Of a stretch of 64,000 bases of DNA, positions 27,241 through 36,302 are shown piece by piece. The notes beneath the pieces are model-generated. The model was not told the DNA's origin, made no database searches, and saw only the letters and a program-made list of their open reading frames with translations. Positions within the stretch are counted from its first letter, which is position 1. Each line of letters starts with the position of its first letter. The translations under genes and the position numbers were made by a program. Where the stretch lies: NCBI GenBank assembly GCA_900540685.1, contig UQGS01000008.1, positions 1 to 64,000 on the forward strand, read 5' to 3'. Origin of the DNA: an uncultured Catenibacterium sp. (GTDB taxonomy: Bacteria; Bacillota_I; Bacilli_A; Erysipelotrichales; Coprobacillaceae).

Positions 27241-28123
27241 AGTTAAAGATTTATATAAAGTCATTGATGATGAGGTTGTCCTTGATCATCTCAATATGCA
27301 GGTAGAAGAAGGATCTATCTATGGTTTGATTGGTCCTAATGGAGCGGGTAAAACAACACTCATTAGACATCTTGTGGGTGTCTTAAAACAAGATGCAGGA
27401 AAGATCTTTATAGAATCACAGCCTGTTTATGAAAATATAGAAATAAAAAGAAAGATAGGCTATATATCTGATGAGATGTATTTCATAGAAACAAACTTAG
27501 AAAGAAATGCGAAAGTCTATAAAGACCTTTATCCATCATGGAATCAAGAAAGATTTGAAGAACTCTACAAAACATTTAAATTAAATCCTACAAAGAAGAT
27601 ACAGACATTCTCTAAAGGAATGAGAAAACAAGCATCATTTTGTTTAATTATGTCTGCAATGCCTAAATATCTTATTTTAGATGAACCTATAGATGGATTA
27701 GATCCAGTCGCAAGAAAATTAGTTTGGAAATATATTATTGATGATGTTGCTCAAAGGAATCTAACAGTTCTTATTTCTTCTCATAATTTAAAAGAATTAG
27801 AAGGAATAGTGGATCATGTAGGTATATTGTATAAAGGTAAAATTATGAAGGAGTTTGATTTAGAATATATTCAAACGCATATTCATAAAATACAGGTTTC
27901 ATTTGGAGATAAAGAAGTTCATTTAGATGATTTAAATATTGCGTATCAGGAGGAAAGAGGTTCAGTAAAAATACTAATTATTGAAGACTCTCTTTCTAAT
28001 ATTAGAAAGGTTATAGGAGATCAATCTCCTCTTATCTTTGATATACTTCCTTTAAGTCTGGAAGAACTCTTTATATATGAAGTAGGAGGGGAAGATGATG
28101 ATGTCCAAAAACTCATATTTTAA
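27233..28123 (+). CDS. ABC transporter ATP-binding protein
   Basis: The 296-residue ATPase has Walker A (LIGPNGAGKTTL), a signature-like stretch (TFSKGMRKQASF) and Walker B (YLILDEPIDGLD), then the H-loop SSHNLKE. It pairs with the permease that overlaps its 3' end by 29 bases. This GntR-ATPase-permease arrangement resembles YtrBC-type exporters involved in envelope stress or peptide resistance. The substrate is not known. Confidence 0.92.
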   Translation: MIKVKDLYKVIDDEVVLDHLNMQVEEGSIYGLIGPNGAGKTTLIRHLVGVLKQDAGKIFIESQPVYENIEIKRKIGYISDEMYFIETNLERNAKVYKDLYPSWNQERFEELYKTFKLNPTKKIQTFSKGMRKQASFCLIMSAMPKYLILDEPIDGLDPVARKLVWKYIIDDVAQRNLTVLISSHNLKELEGIVDHVGILYKGKIMKEFDLEYIQTHIHKIQVSFGDKEVHLDDLNIAYQEERGSVKILIIEDSLSNIRKVIGDQSPLIFDILPLSLEELFIYEVGGEDDDVQKLIF

Positions 28124-29768
28124 TAAAACCTTCTTTAAAAACCTTATGAAACGTTTCTGGATCATTGGTTTAGGGATGATGGTATCCTATGTTTTATTAT
28201 ATCTTTATCCTATCTACCAGGGTGCAAGTTCAGAGGGGTATCAATACTATGCAGCCTATCTCAAGGGATCTTATTTTATAGGTAATCTTATTATCTCTAC
28301 TATTGCGATACTTACAAGTGTGGCTTTACTCTATTTCTATCATAACCGTACAGCCTCTACAATTATTCATTCTATGCCTATTAAAAGATCAGAACTCTAT
28401 TGGACATCTTTTATTGCAGGAATGATTTTAATGTTTGTACCTCTTATTCTTACAACAGGGATACTTATATTCTATGGTAAAACAATTCCTTTATATTATA
28501 GAGAACTTTCAATCAACCATTGTCTGAGCTGGTTTTTGATTCAAAGTGCAATCATATTCTTTGCGTATGGCATTACACAATTCTGTGGTATTATCACGGG
28601 TAATCTCTATACACATTGTATATTAGGAATATTTTTTAATAGTTTACCTTGGCTTAGTTCACAGTTTTTTACTATTCTTAAATCAGCCTTTACTTATGGT
28701 GTAGAAGAACCTTCTGTCGCTTTTGAGAACTATTCTACTGCCTTCAATTATGTATTAAATCTAGAAAAATGGCTCACATTACGTACTCTTGCTTATTTGA
28801 CTATTTATATTGCGATAGGCATCAGTTTAGTCTTTATTGCCTATTTCATTTATAAACGTGTTAAATTAGAATACATCGGTTCTTCTGTTGTTTTTGACCG
28901 TTTAAAAGATATAGTTGTCATTATAGGGACTCTTGTACTCTCTTCATTTGTGACATTCTTATTTATATCCAATGAAACATCTATTCATACAATGCGTATC
29001 ACTTTTGTGATTATAGGTATCATTGATTCATTTATAGGTTACTATATTTCAAGAATGATTGCAGATATGACACTTTATGTCTTTAATAAGAAGAACTTTA
29101 AGAAGTTTATCATCTATCTTGTGGTCTTCTCACTCATGTGCGTCTTCTTTGTTTTTGATATCACAGATGAAGAAAATAAGATTCCAAAAACAGGTACTGT
29201 ATCTTATGTGACATTCAGTTCTGATTATTCAGGTAATCAGGATGTTAAACTGAATGATTCAGATACAATAGATATAATTCATGATATACATAAAGATATC
29301 TTAAAAGCACCACATAACTCTAATGATTCTTCTCATTATTTCAACATTACTTATCATCTCGTAGATGGTAAAACACTCACACGTTCCTACAACATATCAC
29401 AGGACTGCTTTGATAAATATGTGAAGGATGATATGAAGTCTCTTTATACAAATGTCTCTTATATGAACCAGATCTTTAGAAATATGCATTGGGTAGAAGT
29501 ATCTGTTATGAACTATAAAGATGATACAATGGACGATACAATCTATTTAAAAGAAGATGACTTCAGAGGTTTGAAATATGCCTTAAGAAGGGACTATGAA
29601 ACTCTTTCAATGGATACTATTTCAGACGCAATTAATAATTATAATTATAGTATTGAAGTCATTAATGATGCAGATTATGTACTTACTTTCTATATTAATA
29701 AGGATTTTGAGAATACAGTGACATACTTTAAAAAGAGAGGTTATAAATTAGTGGCGAAAAACCCATAG
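28095..29768 (+). CDS. ABC transporter permease, YtrC-like
   Basis: The 557-residue integral membrane protein has about six to seven hydrophobic segments in the first 360 residues and a soluble C-terminal domain of about 190 residues (starting near TDEENKIPKTG) probably outside the cell. TAGGAGGGG precedes three in-frame ATGs. It forms an exporter with the overlapping ATPase gene. The stop codon lies inside a 9-bp hairpin at 29762 shared with the adjacent TnpB element remnant. Confidence 0.85.
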   Translation: MMMSKNSYFNKTFFKNLMKRFWIIGLGMMVSYVLLYLYPIYQGASSEGYQYYAAYLKGSYFIGNLIISTIAILTSVALLYFYHNRTASTIIHSMPIKRSELYWTSFIAGMILMFVPLILTTGILIFYGKTIPLYYRELSINHCLSWFLIQSAIIFFAYGITQFCGIITGNLYTHCILGIFFNSLPWLSSQFFTILKSAFTYGVEEPSVAFENYSTAFNYVLNLEKWLTLRTLAYLTIYIAIGISLVFIAYFIYKRVKLEYIGSSVVFDRLKDIVVIIGTLVLSSFVTFLFISNETSIHTMRITFVIIGIIDSFIGYYISRMIADMTLYVFNKKNFKKFIIYLVVFSLMCVFFVFDITDEENKIPKTGTVSYVTFSSDYSGNQDVKLNDSDTIDIIHDIHKDILKAPHNSNDSSHYFNITYHLVDGKTLTRSYNISQDCFDKYVKDDMKSLYTNVSYMNQIFRNMHWVEVSVMNYKDDTMDDTIYLKEDDFRGLKYALRRDYETLSMDTISDAINNYNYSIEVINDADYVLTFYINKDFENTVTYFKKRGYKLVAKNP

Positions 29769-29807
29769 GCTTGCCTATGGGATGAAAGCCACATAATTTT
29801 TACTTGA

Positions 29808-30214
29808 GTTAAGCATAAGGGTAAGTTTAATAAGAAAAAACGTGTTGGCAGGTCTATAAAGAATAGATGCCCTTCTGGGTTTCAGGCTGCTGTAGAAGAA
29901 AAATTCAAGACACCAGGCGGTACATATATAGAAGTGCCTAATGATTATAGAGCATCACAATATGACCATACAGCAGATGATTACATAAAGAAGAAATTAT
30001 CTGACAGGATGTATCATTAGCAGATGGAACTCTAGTACAACGAGACTGGTATTCATCATTTCTGTTGTACTGCTATGATTACGTGACTAAGAATATAGAT
30101 AGGGACAGATGTATTTCAGAATTTGAAAAGTGTTACAGTAAGGAAGAAGCCTTAATTAAAAGAATTAAGATTAATAGAATCAAAGTATTGAATAGTGGAA
30201 TCAAAATAGTATAA
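29808..30214 (+). pseudogene. TnpB C-terminal remnant with frameshift
   Basis: The frame reads VKHKGKFNKKKRVGRSIKNR, then about 50 residues including IEVPNDYRASQYDHT, up to a TAG at about 30018. One base appears to be missing there; the next frame resumes with LADGTLVQRDWYSSF and continues to a TAA at 30212. This is the usual tail of a clostridial-type TnpB. The RuvC core and N-terminus are gone, so no active nuclease can be made. Confidence 0.75.
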
Positions 30215-30413
30215 AATAAACATAAGGGAGATTGATTATACTTCCATATCGTAAGATAGAAATTTACCGTTAATGTGGTCGCTGGACTGCTTGGTAATGA
30301 AAGTTTTGATTCAAATAGATTTACACTTGTAACTCCAAAGTCTGAAAATGATGTACGATTACAAGCTACACTTGGCAATCAGAACCCCACGGGCTTGCCC
30401 GTGGGAGTAGTCA
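30215..30413 (+). ncRNA. Possible omega-RNA / right end of the TnpB remnant
   Basis: About 200 bases after the tnpB stop are non-coding and end in a 9-bp GC-rich hairpin followed by AGTAGTCA. TnpB guide RNAs normally span this 3' region, with the guide taken from the flanking DNA (here starting near GTATAGAAAG). Whether it is still transcribed is unknown. A 76-codon open frame across it looks spurious. Confidence 0.4.
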
Positions 30414-30441
30414 GTATAGAAAGATATTTAAGTGAAAAGAC

Positions 30442-30463
30442 GTATCACCAAATAGGTGATACG
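30442..30463 (-). terminator. Terminator after glgB
   Basis: Stem GTATCACC / GGTGATAC with a 5-nt loop, just past the glgB stop. The T run is imperfect on either strand. Confidence 0.55.
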
Positions 30464-30466
30464 CTT

Positions 30467-32242
30467 TTACTTTACAATATAGAATTGTGCACTATAGGCA
30501 GGTAATGTCATTTCTATTTCATTTTTTATATGAATCTCTTTATCTAGATTATGTGATTTTCCACTATATAACTCATTATCTGAATTTAATAGAAGAGTCA
30601 ATGTTTCAGGCTGATCTACTTTATAAGTATATGTCTTATCTACATTATGGAAGTTAAAGAAAGCCACAATAGTTTCTTTATCACTCATACGTTTAAAGAC
30701 ATAAATACAATCCTGTTCTTGATGACAATCCACCCATTTAAATCCTTTTTCACTAAAGTCATATTGTGATAAAGAAGGATGAGTTAAGTAGATCTTATTT
30801 AATTCTCTCATGAAATGAAGGAAAGAATCATGTATAGGATACTTCAATAAGAACCAGTCAGGTTCTTTTGTTTCATCCCATTCTCTAAACATCGCAATCT
30901 CATTACCCATGAAGTTTAATTTCTTGCCAGGATGTGCAAACATATACATATAAAGTGCCTTTACCTGGGCAAACTTCTCTTCATATTCACCATACATCTT
31001 ATCAATAATAGTCTTCTTACCATGAACCACTTCATCATGTGAGAATGGTAGAATAAAGTGTTCATTATAGAAATACATCATAGAGAATGTCAACTTATGA
31101 TAGAAAGAAGGTCTTTCTTCTGGAGTCTTCATAAAGTAATCTAATGTATCATTCATCCATCCAAGATCCCACTTATAATCAAAACCTAAACCACCTTGGT
31201 CAACAGGACGTGTGACACCCTGATAAGAAGATGAATCTTCTGCGAAAAGAAGAGTATGAGGAAGTCTTTGTTTAAGTCCTCTATTAAAGTTCTGGACAAA
31301 GCGAATCGCTTCTCTATTTTCTCCACGACCACTATTACCCTGCCAGTAAATAAGATTACCAACTGCATCCAGTCTTAAGCCATCAATATGATATTCCTTT
31401 AACCAGTAATAAGCAGAAGAATTCAAGAATGAACATACATCTCCACGAGAATGTTGGAAATTACATGTACCCCATTCACTCTTACCAACTGCATCATTAG
31501 GATAATTATAAAGAGGTGTACCATCATAGTTATTCAAACCAAATCCATCAATCGCAAAATGAACAGGTACGAAATCAAGAATAACCGCAATATTATTTTC
31601 ATGACACTTCTCTACAAAATATCTTAAATCATCAGGTGTTCCATAACGAGATGTAGGCGCAAAATAACCAGTAGGCTGATAACCCCAGCTTAAATCATTA
31701 GGATACTCATTTAAAGGCATGATTTCTAAGAAGTTATAGTTATTCTCTTTTAAATAAGGAATAATTAAATCAGCCATTTCACGATATGTATACCAGTCAT
31801 CTGCTTCTTCACCGGGTTTCTTCCATGAACCAAAATGCATTTCATACACATTAATAGGCATATCTTCACTAAATCTTTGATTCATCCATGCATCATCATG
31901 GAATGTATACTGATTCATATCAAAAATAATAGATGCATTATTAGGACGTACTTCACTTGAATACATATAAGGATCACAATGATCTACAAAAGATCCATTA
32001 TTATAAATACGATACTTATACATCTGTCCTGGTTTAGCGTTTGATACAGTTGCTTCAAAGAATTGACCATTCCCACAACGATTCATAGGTGTTTCCTGCC
32101 AGTCATTAAATTCCCCAATAACTGATACTTGAGATGCTGCTGGCGCATACGTTCTAAAAGTCACACCATTCATATGAACAAAAGCACCAAGATACTTATA
32201 TGTCTCAAACTCCTGCCCATTATAAAAATTATTAAAATCCAT
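30467..32242 (-). CDS. glgB: 1,4-alpha-glucan branching enzyme
   Basis: The enzyme makes alpha-1,6 branches in glycogen. The 591-residue protein is a short form: an N-terminal CBM48-type domain (about 20-100, VSVIGEFNDWQETPM) and a GH13 barrel with the nucleophile in IDGLRLDAVGN, the acid/base in LLFAEDSSS and FSHDEVVHGK. TTGGAGGG precedes the ATG. It stands alone: no glgC, glgD or glgA are in the window. Malto-oligosyl trehalohydrolase is a related fold, but HDEVVHGK is characteristic of branching enzymes. Confidence 0.9.
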   Translation of the reverse strand: MDFNNFYNGQEFETYKYLGAFVHMNGVTFRTYAPAASQVSVIGEFNDWQETPMNRCGNGQFFEATVSNAKPGQMYKYRIYNNGSFVDHCDPYMYSSEVRPNNASIIFDMNQYTFHDDAWMNQRFSEDMPINVYEMHFGSWKKPGEEADDWYTYREMADLIIPYLKENNYNFLEIMPLNEYPNDLSWGYQPTGYFAPTSRYGTPDDLRYFVEKCHENNIAVILDFVPVHFAIDGFGLNNYDGTPLYNYPNDAVGKSEWGTCNFQHSRGDVCSFLNSSAYYWLKEYHIDGLRLDAVGNLIYWQGNSGRGENREAIRFVQNFNRGLKQRLPHTLLFAEDSSSYQGVTRPVDQGGLGFDYKWDLGWMNDTLDYFMKTPEERPSFYHKLTFSMMYFYNEHFILPFSHDEVVHGKKTIIDKMYGEYEEKFAQVKALYMYMFAHPGKKLNFMGNEIAMFREWDETKEPDWFLLKYPIHDSFLHFMRELNKIYLTHPSLSQYDFSEKGFKWVDCHQEQDCIYVFKRMSDKETIVAFFNFHNVDKTYTYKVDQPETLTLLLNSDNELYSGKSHNLDKEIHIKNEIEMTLPAYSAQFYIVK

Positions 32243-32338
32243 ATGTTACCCTCCAATTTCTCTACTCTAATCATAAGATAAATAGAAGAAAATTTCATCT
32301 GACATTTTGGGCTATTTGTTTGGAATTTCACATATGAA

Positions 32339-32361
32339 AACCCTCCACTAAAGGGAGGGTT
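32339..32361 (-). terminator. Terminator
   Basis: Stem AACCCTCC / GGAGGGTT with T run on the minus strand, 10 bp past the dehydrogenase stop. Confidence 0.8.
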
Positions 32362-32370
32362 TGGTGATGA

Positions 32371-33396
32371 TTATAAGTGATAATCCATAGGATATGTTAA
32401 GTATTCTAATGTATCTAACTGATCAACAGTAACAACCCCAGCAGGTGCTCTAAGTAAGCTAGGAATTCTATTTACTATAGTGGCACATGTATGTTCTACT
32501 GTTGCAGGTTTCACTACATGGAATTCTGTATCAGGTTCACCAGTGATCTTCCAATCACACATATCACCATCATCAGGACCATATACCTTACCAATACATT
32601 GTGTTTCAATAATAGGACCCTGGAATGTTTCAGTCGTTACGACTGCAGCCATACCAATACAATTTCCTTTTGGAATTGTTTCACCCATTGTTTCAGAATA
32701 TAAATCAGTATCATGGAAATAAGGCACACACTTTTGTGTCTGTGACTTAATAGTCCATCCCATACGAGATGCAAGTGCTTCATTAGAGTTCCATACATAA
32801 GATGGTTCAATTTCTTCAGGATGGGCAATTGTCGCTTCAAATTCTTCAGGTGTTAAACCTACACCATGTGCTTTCGCAAGGGCTAAACCGTATTCTTCTA
32901 CATTATAACTTACAGCCCCTTCAATCTTAGTAATCGTATGACAAGAACCAGCCACTAAACCAACCATGTTAACCCAGAATGTATCCTCCATACCACTACC
33001 TACAAATGTACATCCTGTTTCTTTCGCAAGAACATCTAACTTATTCATTCTTACTGGATCAGTTGTCCATGCATCTGTTGCTTCTTCACAAGTAGTAATG
33101 ACATTAATACCTCTACTTAAGCACTTTTCAAAATGATCAAAACAATCACTCACAAGTGAGAATAATGTCACAACTGCAACATCAGGATCACAATTATCCA
33201 ATACTTCATCTGCATCACTACTGATCTTGACACCAGTCTTAATACCTAGTTCTGCATAATCACCAACGTCCATGCCAACAATTGCAGGATTATTATCGAT
33301 GGCTCCTACAATCTGCGCACCTTTTTCGTGTAAATAACGTAAGATGTATTTACTCATCTTACCACATCCATATTGTACAACTTTAATCTTTTCCAT
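32371..33396 (-). CDS. Dihydrodipicolinate reductase-like / 2,4-diaminopentanoate dehydrogenase-like protein
   Basis: The 341-residue protein begins with a Rossmann nucleotide-binding motif ([17 protein letters not shown]), then [10 protein letters not shown], typical of the DapB-like oxidoreductase family that includes 2,4-diaminopentanoate dehydrogenase of ornithine fermentation. The other ornithine-degradation genes are absent nearby, so the exact substrate is open. AGGAGGTAA precedes the ATG. It lies 34 bases downstream of the MerR gene on the same strand. Confidence 0.7.
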   Translation of the reverse strand: MEKIKVVQYGCGKMSKYILRYLHEKGAQIVGAIDNNPAIVGMDVGDYAELGIKTGVKISSDADEVLDNCDPDVAVVTLFSLVSDCFDHFEKCLSRGINVITTCEEATDAWTTDPVRMNKLDVLAKETGCTFVGSGMEDTFWVNMVGLVAGSCHTITKIEGAVSYNVEEYGLALAKAHGVGLTPEEFEATIAHPEEIEPSYVWNSNEALASRMGWTIKSQTQKCVPYFHDTDLYSETMGETIPKGNCIGMAAVVTTETFQGPIIETQCIGKVYGPDDGDMCDWKITGEPDTEFHVVKPATVEHTCATIVNRIPSLLRAPAGVVTVDQLDTLEYLTYPMDYHL

Positions 33397-33423
33397 AAGT
33401 ATTACCTCCTAAACAAATGATAA

Positions 33424-33444
33424 ACCCTCATCAATGATGAGGGT
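33424..33444 (-). terminator. Hairpin at the MerR stop, weak terminator
   Basis: Perfect stem ACCCTCATC / GATGAGGGT with loop ATT overlapping the MerR stop. The following T run is short (TTTATC), so read-through into the dehydrogenase gene is possible. Confidence 0.5.
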
Positions 33445-34288
33445 CAACCTTTTTATAGGCAATTGGGACTTGTAATCTTAAATACATAGAACGTTCATTA
33501 TCCTTAAAGAATGTCAGTTCTATGAGTACTTCACATATATAATCACCAATCACTTCATAATTATTTTCTATACAATACTGTAGTAATCTTCCTGCATACT
33601 CTTTTTCATTATTGAAGTCATCCATATAAATACAGGCATACATCCCACTCTCTAATGTTTGAACAGAGTCCTTTTTAGGGAAGTGTTCATCCACAAAAAT
33701 AAATATATCATGAGTAATAAACTCTTGTTTCAGAAATCTCTTTCGTTTAAGGAATGTTCCTACATTACAATAATAGACTTGTGGAAGATGTTCCTCTAAT
33801 AATTGATCTTTGAACTCTTTGAGTATGACTTCATACCCATCCTGATCAAAATCATAGAAGTTCTTATTGACTCGTTTGGCATAGATGTGACGTTCATCAA
33901 TATATTCTGTCGTCAAAGTACCAGGAGTAGGGGATTTACGATATCTTTCAAGAGAATAGATTGTACGTTTAATTGCATCTCTTTTACGCAAGATATCATC
34001 CATCTCTTTCTCTATAGAACGCTGTTTTTTGATGAGTATGGCTTCTATAAGAGTAGGATCTTCTTTATCTAATAATTCCTTGATTTCTTTCAAATTCATC
34101 CCTAACTCTTTCATATACCCAATCAGATCAAGTCTTGCATTCTGTTTCATATCATAATAACGATACCCTGTATCTTCATCAATATAGATAGGTGTCAATA
34201 ATCCCCATTTATCATATAAGCGGAGCGTATTAATACTCACATGATTGATCTTAGCCATCTTCCCAATAGAAATCAAACCTTCATGCAT
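33431..34288 (-). CDS. MerR-family regulator with effector-binding domain
   Basis: The 285-residue protein has an N-terminal MerR helix-turn-helix (SIGKMAKINHVSINTLRLYD), a long dimer helix (about 75-125), and a C-terminal GyrI/BmrR-like ligand domain (about 130-285). Such proteins sense small hydrophobic or cationic compounds. AGAGGTGATAAT precedes the ATG. Its own promoter carries a dyad in a 19-bp spacer, so it is probably autoregulated. Confidence 0.88.
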   Translation of the reverse strand: MHEGLISIGKMAKINHVSINTLRLYDKWGLLTPIYIDEDTGYRYYDMKQNARLDLIGYMKELGMNLKEIKELLDKEDPTLIEAILIKKQRSIEKEMDDILRKRDAIKRTIYSLERYRKSPTPGTLTTEYIDERHIYAKRVNKNFYDFDQDGYEVILKEFKDQLLEEHLPQVYYCNVGTFLKRKRFLKQEFITHDIFIFVDEHFPKKDSVQTLESGMYACIYMDDFNNEKEYAGRLLQYCIENNYEVIGDYICEVLIELTFFKDNERSMYLRLQVPIAYKKVDPHH

Positions 34289-34307
34289 ATTATCACCTCT
34301 TTCTATA

Positions 34308-34338
34308 ATTCTACCATTTTTACAAGACTAACTTGTAA
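34308..34338 (-). promoter_or_regulatory. MerR-type promoter with dyad
   Basis: Read on the minus strand: TTACAA (34338-34333), 19-bp spacer, TAGAAT (34313-34308). The arms TTACAAG / CTTGTAA frame the site. It lies directly upstream of the MerR gene. Confidence 0.65.
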
Positions 34339-34363
34339 GAAAAATGTTAGAATGGGGAAAAGA

Positions 34364-34369
34364 GGAGGA
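34364..34369 (+). promoter_or_regulatory. Orphan ribosome site AGGAGG
   Basis: A perfect AGGAGG in the context AGAGGAGGAAACTATAAG is followed by no start codon and no usable frame. It sits where the gene divergent from MerR would begin. The sequence after it appears to be the left end of the TnpB element, so this is probably the displaced ribosome site of the hydrolase gene at 36303. Confidence 0.5.
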
Positions 34370-34945
34370 AACTATAAGTAACTGAATATATCGACCATTG
34401 TGTTTGAATGTGTTTAAATATGCACATAAAGGGAGTTTTAAAATGAATATATTAAATATCACAAATTTTAAACCAACGGATTTTATTGACTTTTAGGCGT
34501 ATCTGTTAAGATATTATAACGTTGAGATAGAGAAGGAACTTTGAAGGCAAACCGAACCCAAACTAATAGGCATTATTATACTTATAATCATCATTTACTA
34601 GATCAAGTTGCATTTTTAAGATATTTTTGTAATGCGAAAGAACTATTGTAGACCAGTGTATTGGAGATTATGGAAACCGCGTAACGATTTATTAGATGAA
34701 GTAATGGAACAAAAAATCAAAACCATAATTTGAATACCCTCAGACCACAGGTTAGTGAAAAAAATATTTTTTAACGCCTAATAAACGGTGCTCATGAAGC
34801 CGAATTTGATGCATAAATTTTCCATCTATTCTATAATTAGATTAGAAATCAGATGGAGTACTCATGCAGGATATTGTTTCAATACTCCAAGAGTTCTCCT
34901 GCAGGCTGCATGGGCTTCGTAAATATAAAAAACTGATAGAAAGGG

Positions 34946-36109
34946 ATGAGGAAATTGTTGAAGACCTTCAAGACGGAAATAAATCCGACAGAGGAGCAGA
35001 AAGTCAAGATTCGTAAAACAATAGGTACTTGCAGATTTATCTATAACTTCTATCTTGCTCATAATAAGGAACTTTATGAAAGTGGCAAAAAGTTTATGAG
35101 CAGCAACCAGTTTAGAGTATGGCTCAACAATGAGTTTCTTCCGAGCCATCCAGAATATTCCTGGATCAAGGAAGCTTATTCAAAATCGGTAACACAGGCA
35201 GTAAATAACGGACAGACCGCATTTGAAAACTTCTTTAATCACAAGAGCGCCTTTCCAAAATTTAAGAAGAAAGGCAGATCTGATGTGAAGATGTATTTTG
35301 TAAAGAATAATCCTAAAGATTGTCATTGCGAAAGACACAGAATCAAGATTCCGTCACTTGGCTGGGTACGCATCAAAGAGAAAGGATATATTCCAACTAC
35401 AAAAGATGGATACGTAATTAAGAGCGGTCATGTCTCAATAAAGGCTGACAGATACTATGTTTCAGTTCTTATAGAAATCCCAGATAAAAGGATAGCCAGT
35501 AATTCCGGTGAAGGAATTGGCATTGACCTTGGGTTAAAGGACTTTGCGATTGTCTCTAATGGCAAGACTTATAAGAACATTAATAAATCTGCAAAATTAA
35601 AGAAGCTTGAAAAAAAGCTTGCTCGAGAACAGAGAGGTCTTTCTCGAAAGTATGAAAATCTAAAGAAAGGAGGGTCCACTCAAAAAAGAAATATACAAAA
35701 ACAAAGGCTTAAGATACAGAAGCTTCATCATAGAATTGACAATATTCGTACTGATTACATCAATAAGATAATCGCAGAGATAGTGAAAACCAAGCCATCT
35801 TATATAACGATTGAAGATCTAAACGTATCAGGAATGATGAAGAACAAGCATCTTTCAAAGGCAGTTGCTTCGCAGAAGTTTTATGAATTTAAAACAAAGC
35901 TTGAAGCTAAATGCAAAGAGAATGGAATTGAACTTCGAGTTGTAGATAGATGGTTCCCATCATCTAAGACATGTCATTGCTGTAAAAGTATCAAGAAAGA
36001 TTTAAATCTTTCAGATAGAGTTTTCAGATGTGATTGTGGTTATATCGAAGACAGAGATTTCAATGCTGCACTTAATCTGAGAGATGCTACAACTTACGAA
36101 GTTGCATAA
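34946..36109 (+). CDS. tnpB: TnpB RNA-guided nuclease (IS200/IS605 OrfB family)
   Basis: The 387-residue protein appears intact. It has the N-terminal helix-turn-helix-like domain (KTFKTEINPTEEQKVKIRKT), a RuvC core with D194 in GIGIDLGLKDFA, E290 in ITIEDLNVSGM and D371 in EDRDFNAALN, and a zinc finger with CHCC and CDC motifs between the last two. TnpB cuts DNA guided by an omega-RNA made from the element's right end. The start has a poor ribosome site (AAAGGG abutting the ATG), and TTG codons 3 and 4 positions later are alternatives. It is unrelated in sequence to the remnant at 29.8 kb. Confidence 0.9.
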   Translation: MRKLLKTFKTEINPTEEQKVKIRKTIGTCRFIYNFYLAHNKELYESGKKFMSSNQFRVWLNNEFLPSHPEYSWIKEAYSKSVTQAVNNGQTAFENFFNHKSAFPKFKKKGRSDVKMYFVKNNPKDCHCERHRIKIPSLGWVRIKEKGYIPTTKDGYVIKSGHVSIKADRYYVSVLIEIPDKRIASNSGEGIGIDLGLKDFAIVSNGKTYKNINKSAKLKKLEKKLAREQRGLSRKYENLKKGGSTQKRNIQKQRLKIQKLHHRIDNIRTDYINKIIAEIVKTKPSYITIEDLNVSGMMKNKHLSKAVASQKFYEFKTKLEAKCKENGIELRVVDRWFPSSKTCHCCKSIKKDLNLSDRVFRCDCGYIEDRDFNAALNLRDATTYEVA

Positions 36110-36301
36110 ACAAACGCAAGCGTAGGTGTGTACCGAAGGCTATTTCGGGAATTTACGACTATGAAGTGTACTAGAACTTGTGAGTAGATATGATTTCGGT
36201 CAATCCAAAGCATACACGATGACATAGTAAGTAATGTTCGTGAGAACTTACATTATCTCGATGTGAGTATATTTAATCACATTTTGAGTGGCAGGTTAAG
36301 G
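36110..36301 (+). ncRNA. Presumed omega-RNA scaffold of the intact TnpB
   Basis: About 190 non-coding bases follow tnpB. They hold several small inverted repeats, for example TAATG (36232) with CATTA and a TTCGTGAGAA hairpin between them. TnpB guide RNAs arise from this position, overlapping the gene end. The guide would be copied from the flank, the start of the hydrolase gene. No expression evidence exists; this rests on family knowledge and position. Confidence 0.45.
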
Positions 36302-36302
36302 T

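Larger units (their letters stand above)
29762..30413 (+). mobile_element. Decayed IS200/IS605-type (TnpB) element
   Basis: Two look-alike hairpins bound this stretch: CCCATAGGC-TT-GCCTATGGG (29762-29781) and CCCACGGGC-TT-GCCCGTGGG (30386-30405). Between them is the C-terminal remnant of a TnpB gene. No TnpA is present. The left hairpin overlaps the permease stop codon. Exact ends are not certain, and the left hairpin could instead be an unrelated terminator. Confidence 0.6.
34379..36301 (+). mobile_element. TnpB-only (IS1341-type) element, proposed borders
   Basis: The region between the orphan ribosome site and the hydrolase ATG contains a full tnpB, about 570 bases of non-coding left arm, and about 190 bases of right arm. 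No TnpA gene is present, so movement would need a TnpA in trans. The borders are inferred from re-joining the two host flanks and are accurate only to a few bases. In the left arm I see no intact gene; one short open stretch near 34540-34650 (NHHLLDQVAFLRYF) may be a decayed coding piece. Confidence 0.55.

Noticed and set aside
30275..30505. 76-codon open frame after the TnpB relic
   Set aside because: It crosses the right-end hairpin and runs into the glgB end; no ribosome site and no recognisable protein.
34540..34650. Possible TnpA (Y1 transposase) remnant with HH pair
   Set aside because: Only about 35 codons and no clear HUH motif followed by a catalytic tyrosine; kept only as a note in the element.
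34862..35149. Minus-strand open frame across the tnpB start
   Set aside because: Shadow frame; no ribosome site or family resemblance.
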